Assembly: GCA_020629355.1 (NCBI GenBank)
Contig: JAHDDM010000069.1
Span: 1 to 6,790, forward strand
Direction: 5' to 3'
From: Rhodospirillaceae bacterium
Lineage (GTDB): Bacteria; Pseudomonadota; Alphaproteobacteria; JABSOH01
DNA length: 6,790 nucleotides
A program made the translations under genes and the position numbers. Under the pieces are notes generated by a model. That model saw only the letters and a list, made by a program, of their open reading frames with translations. It was not told the origin of the DNA and did no database searches. Below, piece by piece: positions 1-5,973 of the stretch (the first letter of the stretch is position 1; each line of letters begins with the position of its first letter).

Positions 1-96
1 GATATTCCACCGGCATTGCGCGGTTTGGGCATCACTTTTATTACCGCTGGGCTGATGTCGTTAGGCTTCATGTCGTTCTCTGGCGTTCAACTGTAA
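1..96 (+). CDS. nqrE: Na+-translocating NADH:quinone reductase subunit E, C-terminal end (partial)
   Basis: Only the last 31 codons and the TAA stop are present; the gene starts left of the window. The peptide begins [20 protein letters not shown] and ends in FSGVQL, which I recognise as the conserved C-terminus of NqrE. NqrE is an integral membrane subunit of the Na+-NQR complex; with NqrD it carries a membrane-embedded iron centre on the electron route from NqrF (established for the family). The visible part is hydrophobic, consistent with a final transmembrane helix. nqrF follows after 12 bases, and the nqrF ribosome binding site overlaps this stop codon, so the two are almost certainly cotranscribed and translationally coupled. 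Identity is further supported by the unmistakable nqrF next door. Confidence 0.93.
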   Translation, partial: DIPPALRGLGITFITAGLMSLGFMSFSGVQL

Positions 97-108
97 GGAT
101 TCTGTAGC

Positions 109-1332
109 ATGACGGAATTTATTCTCGGTATTACCTTCTTTACCGCCATTATTCTGGTTCTGGTATTCGTGATTCTGTTTGCGCGTTCGCGTCTGGTCGC
201 CAGTGGTAATGTTGAGGTGCTGATCAATGGCGAAAAGACCATCAAGGTCGCACCTGGCAGTAAGCTTTTAGGCGCATTAGCCGAAAATAAACTCTTTGTG
301 TCTTCTGCCTGTGGCGGCGGTGGTACATGCGGTCAATGCCGCGTTATTGTCGAAGAGGGCGGCGGCTCGATTCTGGCCACAGAGACCTCGCACATCAACA
401 AACGCGAAGCCCGCTGTGGTCAACGTCTGTCCTGTCAAGTCACTGTGAAGCAGGACATGAAAATCGAGGTCGAAGACGAAGTATTCGGGATTCAAAAATG
501 GCAAGCCACCGTGCGCTCGAACGATAATGTCGCCACCTTTATCAAGGAACTGGTGCTGGAACTGCCTGAAGGCGAGAATGTCGATTTCCGCGCCGGGGGC
601 TTTATTCAGATTGAATGTCCGGCCTATACTTTGGGTTTTGATCAGTTTGATGTTCAGGATGAATATCGCCCCGATTGGGATGCCATGAAGCTTTGGGATA
701 TTCAGGCCAAGGTCACCGAACCGGTTTTGCGCGCCTATTCCATGGCAAACTATCCTGAAGAACGCGGGATTGTGATGCTGAATGTCCGGATTGCGACACC
801 GCCACCGGGTAAGGCAGGCAAACTTCCGCCTGGTCTGATGTCGAGCTATATTTTCAACCTCAAGGCCGGTGATAAGGTCACGATCTCAGGGCCTTTCGGT
901 GAGTTTTTTGCCAAGGAAACCGAAAACGAGATGGTCTTTGTCGGCGGTGGTGCGGGCATGGCGCCGATGCGCTCGCATATCTTTGACCAGCTGGAGCGTC
1001 TGAAAACCAAACGTAAAATCACCTTCTGGTATGGCGCACGCTCAAGGCGGGAAATGTTCTATGTCGAGGACTTTGACCGTTTGGCAAAAGAGCATGATAA
1101 CTTTGAATGGCATGTGGCCTTGTCTGATCCGCAGGAAGGTGATGACTGGACAGGCTATACCGGCTTTATCCATAATGTCCTGTATGATAATTATCTCAAA
1201 CACCATCAGGCGCCGGAAGACTGTGAATTCTATATGTGCGGCCCGCCAATTATGAATGCTTCAGTAATCAAGATGCTCGAAGATATGGGTGTTGAACCAG
1301 AAAACATTATGCTTGATGACTTTGGCGGTTAA
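109..1332 (+). CDS. nqrF: Na+-translocating NADH:quinone reductase subunit F (NADH dehydrogenase subunit)
   Basis: NqrF is the electron-entry subunit of Na+-NQR: it oxidises NADH through FAD and a 2Fe-2S cluster and feeds electrons to the membrane subunits that pump Na+. The 407 residues have the family's usual length and order: one N-terminal membrane anchor (about 2-24), a ferredoxin domain (about 35-125) with cluster cysteines C68, C74, C77 and C109 in the C-x5-C-x2-C...C pattern, then a ferredoxin-reductase module. That module has the FAD motif RAYSMANYP (208-216), the nucleotide-binding loop [10 protein letters not shown] (279-288), the NADH-side MCGPP motif (376-380) and the conserved end LDDFGG. 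The ATG is preceded by TAAGGA 9 bases upstream, overlapping the nqrE stop. No apbE, the flavin transferase gene that follows nqrF in some bacteria, lies downstream here; the next gene converges and overlaps its stop by 4 bases. All visible catalytic residues are intact. Confidence 0.97.
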   Translation: MTEFILGITFFTAIILVLVFVILFARSRLVASGNVEVLINGEKTIKVAPGSKLLGALAENKLFVSSACGGGGTCGQCRVIVEEGGGSILATETSHINKREARCGQRLSCQVTVKQDMKIEVEDEVFGIQKWQATVRSNDNVATFIKELVLELPEGENVDFRAGGFIQIECPAYTLGFDQFDVQDEYRPDWDAMKLWDIQAKVTEPVLRAYSMANYPEERGIVMLNVRIATPPPGKAGKLPPGLMSSYIFNLKAGDKVTISGPFGEFFAKETENEMVFVGGGAGMAPMRSHIFDQLERLKTKRKITFWYGARSRREMFYVEDFDRLAKEHDNFEWHVALSDPQEGDDWTGYTGFIHNVLYDNYLKHHQAPEDCEFYMCGPPIMNASVIKMLEDMGVEPENIMLDDFGG

Positions 1333-1505
1333 TCACGCCATTGCGCTATCATGCCATACATCATGTTTTCAGGCTTTGGGGGGCTCGCATCACAGTTGAT
1401 CAATGACTGGAATTTCTTGCCAAACAGCAATGGGCTAAACCATAACCAGCCAGTAAGAAAACTCAATATCGCTGCAATCGCAATGGTTAATGGATCAAAT
1501 TCCAT
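1329..1505 (-). pseudogene. Truncated DUF1761-family small membrane protein (58 aa)
   Basis: The 58 residues start MEFDPLTIAI and contain one hydrophobic segment (about 6-25) followed by the FLTGWLWFSPLLFGKKF stretch, which I recognise as the N-terminal signature of DUF1761 membrane proteins (function unknown). Members as I know them run to about 130-140 residues with several membrane helices; here the protein stops after [10 protein letters not shown], so the later helices are missing. The start is chosen at the ATG preceded by AAAGGAA 4-5 bases upstream, better than the longer reading from an upstream codon that would overlap the neighbouring peptidase gene. The stop lies inside the last codons of convergent nqrF, so the frame cannot continue without running into nqrF antisense. 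It may be a remnant cut off against nqrF or a still-translated one-helix protein; the intact start and ribosome binding site keep the second option open. Confidence 0.6.
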
Positions 1506-1538
1506 GACATTTCCTTTCTCTGCAAGAGGTCTTTGGTG

Positions 1539-2396
1539 ATGGTTATACTCGATAACAGTAAAAAAACAGGCAACCGTTGGCAAGTATTTGCTTTGCTTCT
1601 TCTCTTCCTATGCCTTGCGGCGATCACTAGGGCTGATCCTGTTGAATTACAGGGTCAATTCATCGAAGGTGGTCTGGCAGTAGGCAAAGCTCCTGTAGGC
1701 AGTACGGTTACACTTGACGAGATACCCTTACAGCTCAGCCCCAAAGGAGTGTTTGTCTTAGGTTTTCATCGCGATGCTCCAGAACAACAGACCTTACGCA
1801 TTGTGTTGCCCGATGGCAGTACCCATGAACAATTTTTGAGCATCGAAAACCGCGACTATGCTATTCAGCGTATTGATGGGCTTGATCAAAAGAAAGTCAC
1901 CCCACCAGACGAAGTCATTGCACGGATTAAGGCCGATGCTGAAAAGGTTTGGCTATCGCGCCTTGATTCTTCTGCTGAACCTGCTTTTGACGAGACCTGG
2001 ATATGGCCGCTTGAGGGCATTATTACAGGGGTTTATGGCGCGCAACGTATCCTGAATGGGATACCGAAAGCCCCACATTATGGAATAGATATTGCTGTTC
2101 CTGAAGGCACAAAAGTCCGCGCACCAGCAGCAGGGCGCATTGTGCTGGTGGAAGACCTCTACTACTCTGGTATCACCGTGATTATTGACCACGGTCAAGG
2201 GATCATGTCTGCTCTATTGCATCTGAAAGAAAGTACGGTACAGGTCGGCGATACAATTCAACAGGGCGATATTGTTGCCCTTTCAGGCAATACCGGCAGG
2301 TCTACAGGACCACATCTCGACTGGCGGGTAAACTGGTTCAATCATGCCCGCCTTGACGCAAGCTTGCTCGTACCACCTATAGCGCAATCCCCATAA
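1539..2396 (+). CDS. Exported M23 (LytM/peptidase-M23) family metallopeptidase
   Basis: This is a predicted zinc endopeptidase, or an activator derived from one, acting on peptidoglycan peptide cross-links in the periplasm. From the ATG it has 285 residues. A signal peptide (basic KK at 8-9, hydrophobic core 17-29, likely cleavage after TRA, residue 32) precedes a beta-rich domain (about 35-105) and the M23 domain (about 155-275). The metal motif HYGID gives H180 and D184, H228 lies in ALLHLK, and the last motif is GPHLDW (H259, D261) where most M23 enzymes have HxH. I recall HLDW as frequent in proteobacterial relatives of this architecture, so it need not mean inactivity. ATG is preferred because AGAGGT lies 8 bases upstream; GTG (1536) and TTG (1533) are in-frame alternatives. 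It is divergent from the DUF1761 remnant (33-base gap) and convergent with infC. Confidence 0.9.
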   Translation: MVILDNSKKTGNRWQVFALLLLFLCLAAITRADPVELQGQFIEGGLAVGKAPVGSTVTLDEIPLQLSPKGVFVLGFHRDAPEQQTLRIVLPDGSTHEQFLSIENRDYAIQRIDGLDQKKVTPPDEVIARIKADAEKVWLSRLDSSAEPAFDETWIWPLEGIITGVYGAQRILNGIPKAPHYGIDIAVPEGTKVRAPAAGRIVLVEDLYYSGITVIIDHGQGIMSALLHLKESTVQVGDTIQQGDIVALSGNTGRSTGPHLDWRVNWFNHARLDASLLVPPIAQSP

Positions 2397-2428
2397 AATG
2401 GTTAAATTTTATGGAGGGCTATAGTTTT
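2377..2428. terminator. Candidate terminator hairpin between convergent M23 gene and infC
   Basis: A perfect 9-base inverted repeat, CCATAAAAT (2391-2399) and ATTTTATGG (2406-2414), flanks a 6-base loop. Outside it, CTATAGC (2377-2383) pairs with GCTATAG (2418-2424), with unpaired bases between the two stems, mainly on the left. On the plus strand the structure is followed by TTTT (2425-2428), as for an intrinsic terminator, and the M23 stop codon (2394-2396) lies within the left arm. It sits exactly between two convergent genes, where a bidirectional terminator is expected. The inner stem is AT-rich and the T-run short, so it may be weak. Confidence 0.5.
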
Positions 2429-2975
2429 ACTTCGTTGTCATCGCCACCAGCACCATGATCATTTGCCGGCCTTCCATTGCAGGTTGGTGTTCTACCTTGG
2501 AAATCTCGGTCAATTCATCACGGATACGATGCAAAAGTTTTAGACCAATTTCCTGATGCGCCATTTCGCGGCCACGAAAACGCAACGTCACCCGCACCCG
2601 ATTGCCGTCTTTCAGAAAATCATGAATTTTGCGAAGCTTAACCTGAAAATCGTGCTCATCAATTACCGGACGAACCTTGACTTCCTTGACCTGAACCATC
2701 TTCTGGTTCTTCTTCAACATAGTCTTGCGTTTACGCTCTTCGTAGCGGAATTTGCCGTAATCAAGAATTTTACACACCGGAGGATCAGAGGTTTCTGTCA
2801 CCACCACCAGATCCAGTCCAGCAGCCTCGGCTCGCTCGCGTGCATCTCGGGTATCAACGACACCTACATTGTCGCCATGTTCATTGATCAAACGCACCTG
2901 ACGATGCAAGATACGTTCGTTGATTTTTGCTCCACGTTCCTGATTGGGTAAAGCGTCTCTACGTTGGGTGCTGAT
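2427..2975 (-). CDS. infC: Translation initiation factor IF-3, AUC start codon
   Basis: IF3 binds the 30S subunit, keeps it apart from 50S and checks start-codon/initiator-tRNA pairing. From the AUC start it is 182 residues, the normal family length. The N-domain carries INERI (18-22), which is followed by the beta-strand that contains VRLIN, then DPPVCKILDYGKFRYE (about 64-79); a lysine/arginine-rich linker (about 80-93) leads to the C-domain with VKEVKVRP, HDFQVKLRK and RFRGREMAH. The first conventional in-frame start is TTG at 2909, which would remove the conserved INERI strand and lies without a good ribosome binding site. The AUC at 2975-2973 lies 5 bases after AGGAGG, and an in-frame TAA occurs farther upstream with no ATG, GTG or TTG between. 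infC is well known for rare AUU/AUC/AUA starts (AUU in E. coli), which make its translation sensitive to IF3 level. It follows thrS; rpmI-rplT do not follow it. Confidence 0.93.
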   Translation of the reverse strand: MSTQRRDALPNQERGAKINERILHRQVRLINEHGDNVGVVDTRDARERAEAAGLDLVVVTETSDPPVCKILDYGKFRYEERKRKTMLKKNQKMVQVKEVKVRPVIDEHDFQVKLRKIHDFLKDGNRVRVTLRFRGREMAHQEIGLKLLHRIRDELTEISKVEHQPAMEGRQMIMVLVAMTTK

Positions 2976-2986
2976 GTGAACCTCCT
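2973..2986 (-). promoter_or_regulatory. infC translation start: AGGAGG plus AUC initiation codon
   Basis: On the minus strand a full consensus Shine-Dalgarno AGGAGG (2986-2981) is followed by a 5-base spacer TTCAC and the codon ATC (2975-2973), which opens the frame encoding complete IF3. It is by far the strongest ribosome binding site in the window, and it is paired with a poor start codon. That pairing is the known logic of infC autoregulation: IF3 discriminates against non-AUG/GUG/UUG starts, so excess IF3 lowers its own synthesis. Sequence signals are direct observations; the regulation is inferred from the E. coli precedent. Confidence 0.85.
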
Positions 2987-2993
2987 GTGTTAT

Positions 2994-3004
2994 ATTATAT
3001 TATA
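2994..3004 (-). promoter_or_regulatory. Candidate -10 region of an infC promoter (overlapping TATAAT boxes)
   Basis: Reading the minus strand, CTATAATATAATATAACACAGGAGG contains two overlapping perfect TATAAT hexamers (3004-2999 and 2999-2994) just upstream of the infC ribosome binding site. The first would give a leader of roughly 15-20 bases, compatible with the AGGAGG being transcribed. No convincing TTGACA-like -35 stands 16-18 bases upstream, so this may be a chance product of the AT-rich stretch or a weak promoter. infC can also be read from the thrS transcript. Confidence 0.33.
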
Positions 3005-3073
3005 GGATTTTTGCTTAACTACACTTTTGCCCCTGCTGTAAAGCATAATTCCGCTATTTGCAGATAAAAAATC

Positions 3074-5017
3074 TCAAATGTTGCGTAAATGCGGCGGTGT
3101 GGCCTCAAGGCATAATGTCGAGATAGCCTCTTCCAGAGGTAAAATATGCTGTTCTGTACTGCCCAAGCGCCGTATCGCCACAGAGCCTGTTTCGGCTTCT
3201 TTTGCCCCGACAACCACAAGGGCAGGGATTTTTTGTAGACTATGCTCACGGATTTTATAGCCAATTTTCTGGTTGCGTATATCAGACTCAGTGCGCAAGC
3301 CTGCCTTGTGGAAACGCTCCAGCACCGAAGCCGCATATGCATCCGCACCCTCAGAAATGGTGCAGACCATGGCCTGTACTGGTGCGAGCCACATGGGTAA
3401 TTTTCCAGCATAATGCTCGATCAAAACGCCACAGAACCGCTCGAATGAACCAATAATTGCCCGATGCAGCATCACGGGACGATGTTCTGCACCATCCGCG
3501 CCAATATAATTTGCCCCAAGCCGCTCAGGCAGGACAAAGTCACATTGCAACGTTCCGCATTGCCATTCCCGTCCCAAGGCATCGCGCAAAACAAAATCCA
3601 GCTTTGGACCATAGAATGCACCATCACCAGGATTATGGGTAAAGTCCAAACCAGCGGCTTTTCCAGCCGCGCTTAATGCGGCCTCGGCTTGATCCCAAAC
3701 CGCGTCTGAGCCTGCCCGTACCTTGGGTCGATCAGAGAACAGAACCTGAATATCGCTAAAGCCGAAATCTTGATAAATCTGCTGCAATAAAGTACAGAAG
3801 CGCACGGTTTCTTCGGCTATCTGTTCTGGAGTGCAGAAGATATGGGCATCATCCTGCGTAAACGCCCGCACCCGCATCAAGCCATGCAGCGCACCGCTGG
3901 CCTCGTTGCGGTGGCACGAGCCGAATTCTGCCATGCGTAAGGGTAAATCACGATAAGATTTAATGCCTTGGCGGAAAATCATCACATGGCATGGACAGTT
4001 CATCGGCTTTAAGGCATGGGCTTTGCCCTCGCCAGTGTCTTCGTTGCTGGCACCTTCGGGCAGGACAAACATGTCCTCGCGATATTTATCCCAATGGCCA
4101 GATTTCTCCCAAAAGACTCGATCCAACAGTTGCGGAGTTTTGACTTCCTGATAGCCGCCTTCGATTTGACGGGCGCGCATATAGTCCTGCATCACCCGAT
4201 ACAAGGTCCAGCCCCGCGGATGCCAGAAGACCGAACCAGCGGCCTCCTCTTGCAGATGAAACAGGTTCATTTCGCGCCCAAGCCGCCTATGGTCGCGCTT
4301 TTCGGCCTCCTCCAGCATATGCAAATGCGCTGAAAGCTCCTTGGTATCACGCCAGCATGTCCCATAAATACGCTGAAGCTGAGGATTATTGGCATCACCG
4401 CGCCAATAGGCACCTGCCAGTTTCATCAGCTTGAAGCCTTTGCCCACCGCGCCAGTATTCGGCAGGTGCGGACCACGGCACATATCCATCCATTCGCCTT
4501 GATGATAAACGCTAAGGTCTTCGTCTGCGGGAATATTGCCGACATGCTCAGCCTTGAAGGTCTCGCCATGCTCCTGACACCAGTCCAGCATTTGGGCGCG
4601 CGTCCAGACAGAACGGCGAAAATTACTGTTTTCAGCAACAATGCGATGCATTTCGGCCTCTATCTGTGCCAAATCATCCTGAACAAACGGCGTTTCACGG
4701 TAAAAATCGTAATAAAAGCCCGTCTCTGTTGCAGGCCCAAAGGTGATCTGCACATCACCGAATAATCTCTGCACGGCTTCGGCTAAAATATGCGCACAGC
4801 TATGACGCAAATGCGGCAGAATGGCCTCATCCTTACGGGTTAAAATCGCAACCTGCGCCCCATCATGCAAGGGCGTGTTCAAGTCACACACCGTACCATC
4901 AATCTCAGCCAGCAGTGCCACTTTCGCCAAAGATGGGCTAATGTCGCGCGCAAGGTCATAGCCATTCGCACCATCGTTTAACGCTCGACTACTGCCATCG
5001 GGTAGCTTTATATCCAT
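3074..5017 (-). CDS. thrS: Threonyl-tRNA synthetase
   Basis: Charges tRNA-Thr with threonine in the cytoplasm and hydrolyses mischarged Ser-tRNA-Thr. The 647 residues match the full-length bacterial type. Order: TGS domain (1 to about 61); editing domain with H72/H76 in HSCAH and C180/H184 in CRGPH; class II catalytic core with zinc ligands C341 (KPMNC), H392 (DDAHIF) and H518 (VMLHRA), motif 2 around R370 (CHRNE), and motif 3 near GSFERF; then the anticodon-binding domain from about 545. All these residues correspond to the known E. coli enzyme's functional set. The ATG has only a weak GGA 9 bases upstream and follows the GT9 stop by 18 bases, suggesting translational coupling to that gene. 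infC lies 98 bases downstream on the same strand, the widespread thrS-infC order. I saw no clear tRNA-like operator of the E. coli type in the short upstream gap. Confidence 0.98.
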   Translation of the reverse strand: MDIKLPDGSSRALNDGANGYDLARDISPSLAKVALLAEIDGTVCDLNTPLHDGAQVAILTRKDEAILPHLRHSCAHILAEAVQRLFGDVQITFGPATETGFYYDFYRETPFVQDDLAQIEAEMHRIVAENSNFRRSVWTRAQMLDWCQEHGETFKAEHVGNIPADEDLSVYHQGEWMDMCRGPHLPNTGAVGKGFKLMKLAGAYWRGDANNPQLQRIYGTCWRDTKELSAHLHMLEEAEKRDHRRLGREMNLFHLQEEAAGSVFWHPRGWTLYRVMQDYMRARQIEGGYQEVKTPQLLDRVFWEKSGHWDKYREDMFVLPEGASNEDTGEGKAHALKPMNCPCHVMIFRQGIKSYRDLPLRMAEFGSCHRNEASGALHGLMRVRAFTQDDAHIFCTPEQIAEETVRFCTLLQQIYQDFGFSDIQVLFSDRPKVRAGSDAVWDQAEAALSAAGKAAGLDFTHNPGDGAFYGPKLDFVLRDALGREWQCGTLQCDFVLPERLGANYIGADGAEHRPVMLHRAIIGSFERFCGVLIEHYAGKLPMWLAPVQAMVCTISEGADAYAASVLERFHKAGLRTESDIRNQKIGYKIREHSLQKIPALVVVGAKEAETGSVAIRRLGSTEQHILPLEEAISTLCLEATPPHLRNI

Positions 5018-5035
5018 CTTAAGTATTCCAATAAT

Positions 5036-5953
5036 CTATTCGGTAACAGGCTTGCCTAATATTTTCAGGACATCCTCCACCTCAATAAGGCGAATATCCT
5101 CATGTTGCAAGGTATCAACGTGCCGTACAGCAGGCGCAACCCCGCCAGCAAGCAAAATCAGGCTTCGACAACCGCAATTTGCCAACAAACGCATCACGCC
5201 ATTATCATTGCCCAAAGCAAACCCCGCCTGCTGCCCCAACACAGCCAGTTCTAACAGGTTGGCCTCTTCTGTCAAGTCACGCACTTCGGTGCAGAGATTC
5301 CTAATCCGGCGGTTATGTTGCACGTCCTCTTTTGTGCCAATGAAAACAATCTGCCAGCCATACTTGATCAGTGTATTTGCGGCCTCGACATAATACTCGG
5401 CAGGCCAGCATTTTGCTGCCGGCGCGGGTGCATGACCCGGAGCAAACAATAGAGTTTGCGCTGTAACACGGTAGTTCTTGCTGCCGACAGCCTGATTAAA
5501 CCAGCTTAGGTCAGGTTGCTCTAATGGTGTAATGCCTAACTGAGTAAGCTGTGCCGCCTCGCGGTCAATGCCATGACTTTTCCGTTGCATCCGCCGCGAC
5601 AAAGGATAGGCACAGCCGCTTGCCATGCCGCTCCAAAGCGGTTGATGTGAAATAAGCATGTGATAATACAGACTCGTGCGCTCGGTATTTTGCAGGTCAA
5701 TCACCAGATCAAAGTTCGCCGCGATTATTCGCGCCCGTAAGCTGAAAAACTGATGGACTTGACCTACTTTGGGGCGCTCGTCAACCCAAACCCGATTAAA
5801 CCACTTCGAGGCCACCGCCAGACGCTGAAAGGGCCGTGTCGTCAACAAAGTAATCTCGGCATTCGGGAAATGTTGCCGAATAGCAGTGAAACTTCGGAAA
5901 CTCGAGATAAAATCGCCTAAAGCGCCGTGTTTAATAATCAACAGATTCCGCAC
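5036..5953 (-). CDS. Glycosyltransferase family 9 protein (heptosyltransferase-like)
   Basis: GT9 enzymes, such as the LPS heptosyltransferases, transfer a sugar from a nucleotide donor to lipopolysaccharide core or similar acceptors at the cytoplasmic face of the inner membrane. The 305 residues show the GT-B pattern: an N-domain beginning LLIIKHGALGD (GALGD at 10-14), FDLVIDLQNTERTS (81-94), a linker, then a C-domain with KCWPAEYY (181-188), a Rossmann strand WQIVFIGTKED (200-210) and LLELAVLGQQAGFALGNDNG (233-252). The usual donor-site GNDTGPxH reads GNDNGVMR here, losing the histidine, so donor or activity may differ. Length is slightly shorter than typical heptosyltransferases. The start is GTG, with AGGGA about 6 bases upstream. 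It begins 20 bases after the GT4 stop and ends 18 bases before thrS, indicating one operon. Substrate cannot be assigned from sequence. Confidence 0.88.
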   Translation of the reverse strand: MRNLLIIKHGALGDFISSFRSFTAIRQHFPNAEITLLTTRPFQRLAVASKWFNRVWVDERPKVGQVHQFFSLRARIIAANFDLVIDLQNTERTSLYYHMLISHQPLWSGMASGCAYPLSRRMQRKSHGIDREAAQLTQLGITPLEQPDLSWFNQAVGSKNYRVTAQTLLFAPGHAPAPAAKCWPAEYYVEAANTLIKYGWQIVFIGTKEDVQHNRRIRNLCTEVRDLTEEANLLELAVLGQQAGFALGNDNGVMRLLANCGCRSLILLAGGVAPAVRHVDTLQHEDIRLIEVEDVLKILGKPVTE

Positions 5954-5973
5954 TGAATATCCCTATTTTTATC

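Noticed and set aside
1323..1340. TGGCG/CGCCA inverted repeat spanning the nqrF stop as a terminator
   Set aside because: The stem is only 5 bases with an 8-base loop and no T-run on either side; too weak to call as an nqr operon terminator.
1506..1538. Divergent promoter in the 33-base gap between the DUF1761 remnant and the M23 gene
   Set aside because: No -10/-35 pair can be recognised in either direction; the gap mainly holds the two ribosome binding sites.
1351..1539. 62-residue plus-strand open frame in the nqrF-M23 gap
   Set aside because: It is the antisense of the DUF1761 remnant, which has a recognisable family signature and a ribosome binding site; the plus-strand reading has neither.
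2556..2951. 131-residue plus-strand open frame opposite infC
   Set aside because: It is antisense to a strongly conserved gene, has no recognisable domain and only follows from the codon pattern of infC.
3061..3075. AGAT-AAAAA-ATCT mini-palindrome at the thrS stop as a terminator
   Set aside because: A 4-base AT-rich stem is not stable enough, and the T-run is the loop and not a tail.
3019..3411. 130-residue minus-strand open frame overlapping the 3' part of thrS in another frame
   Set aside because: It lies inside the conserved anticodon-binding domain of thrS, and its sequence resembles no family.
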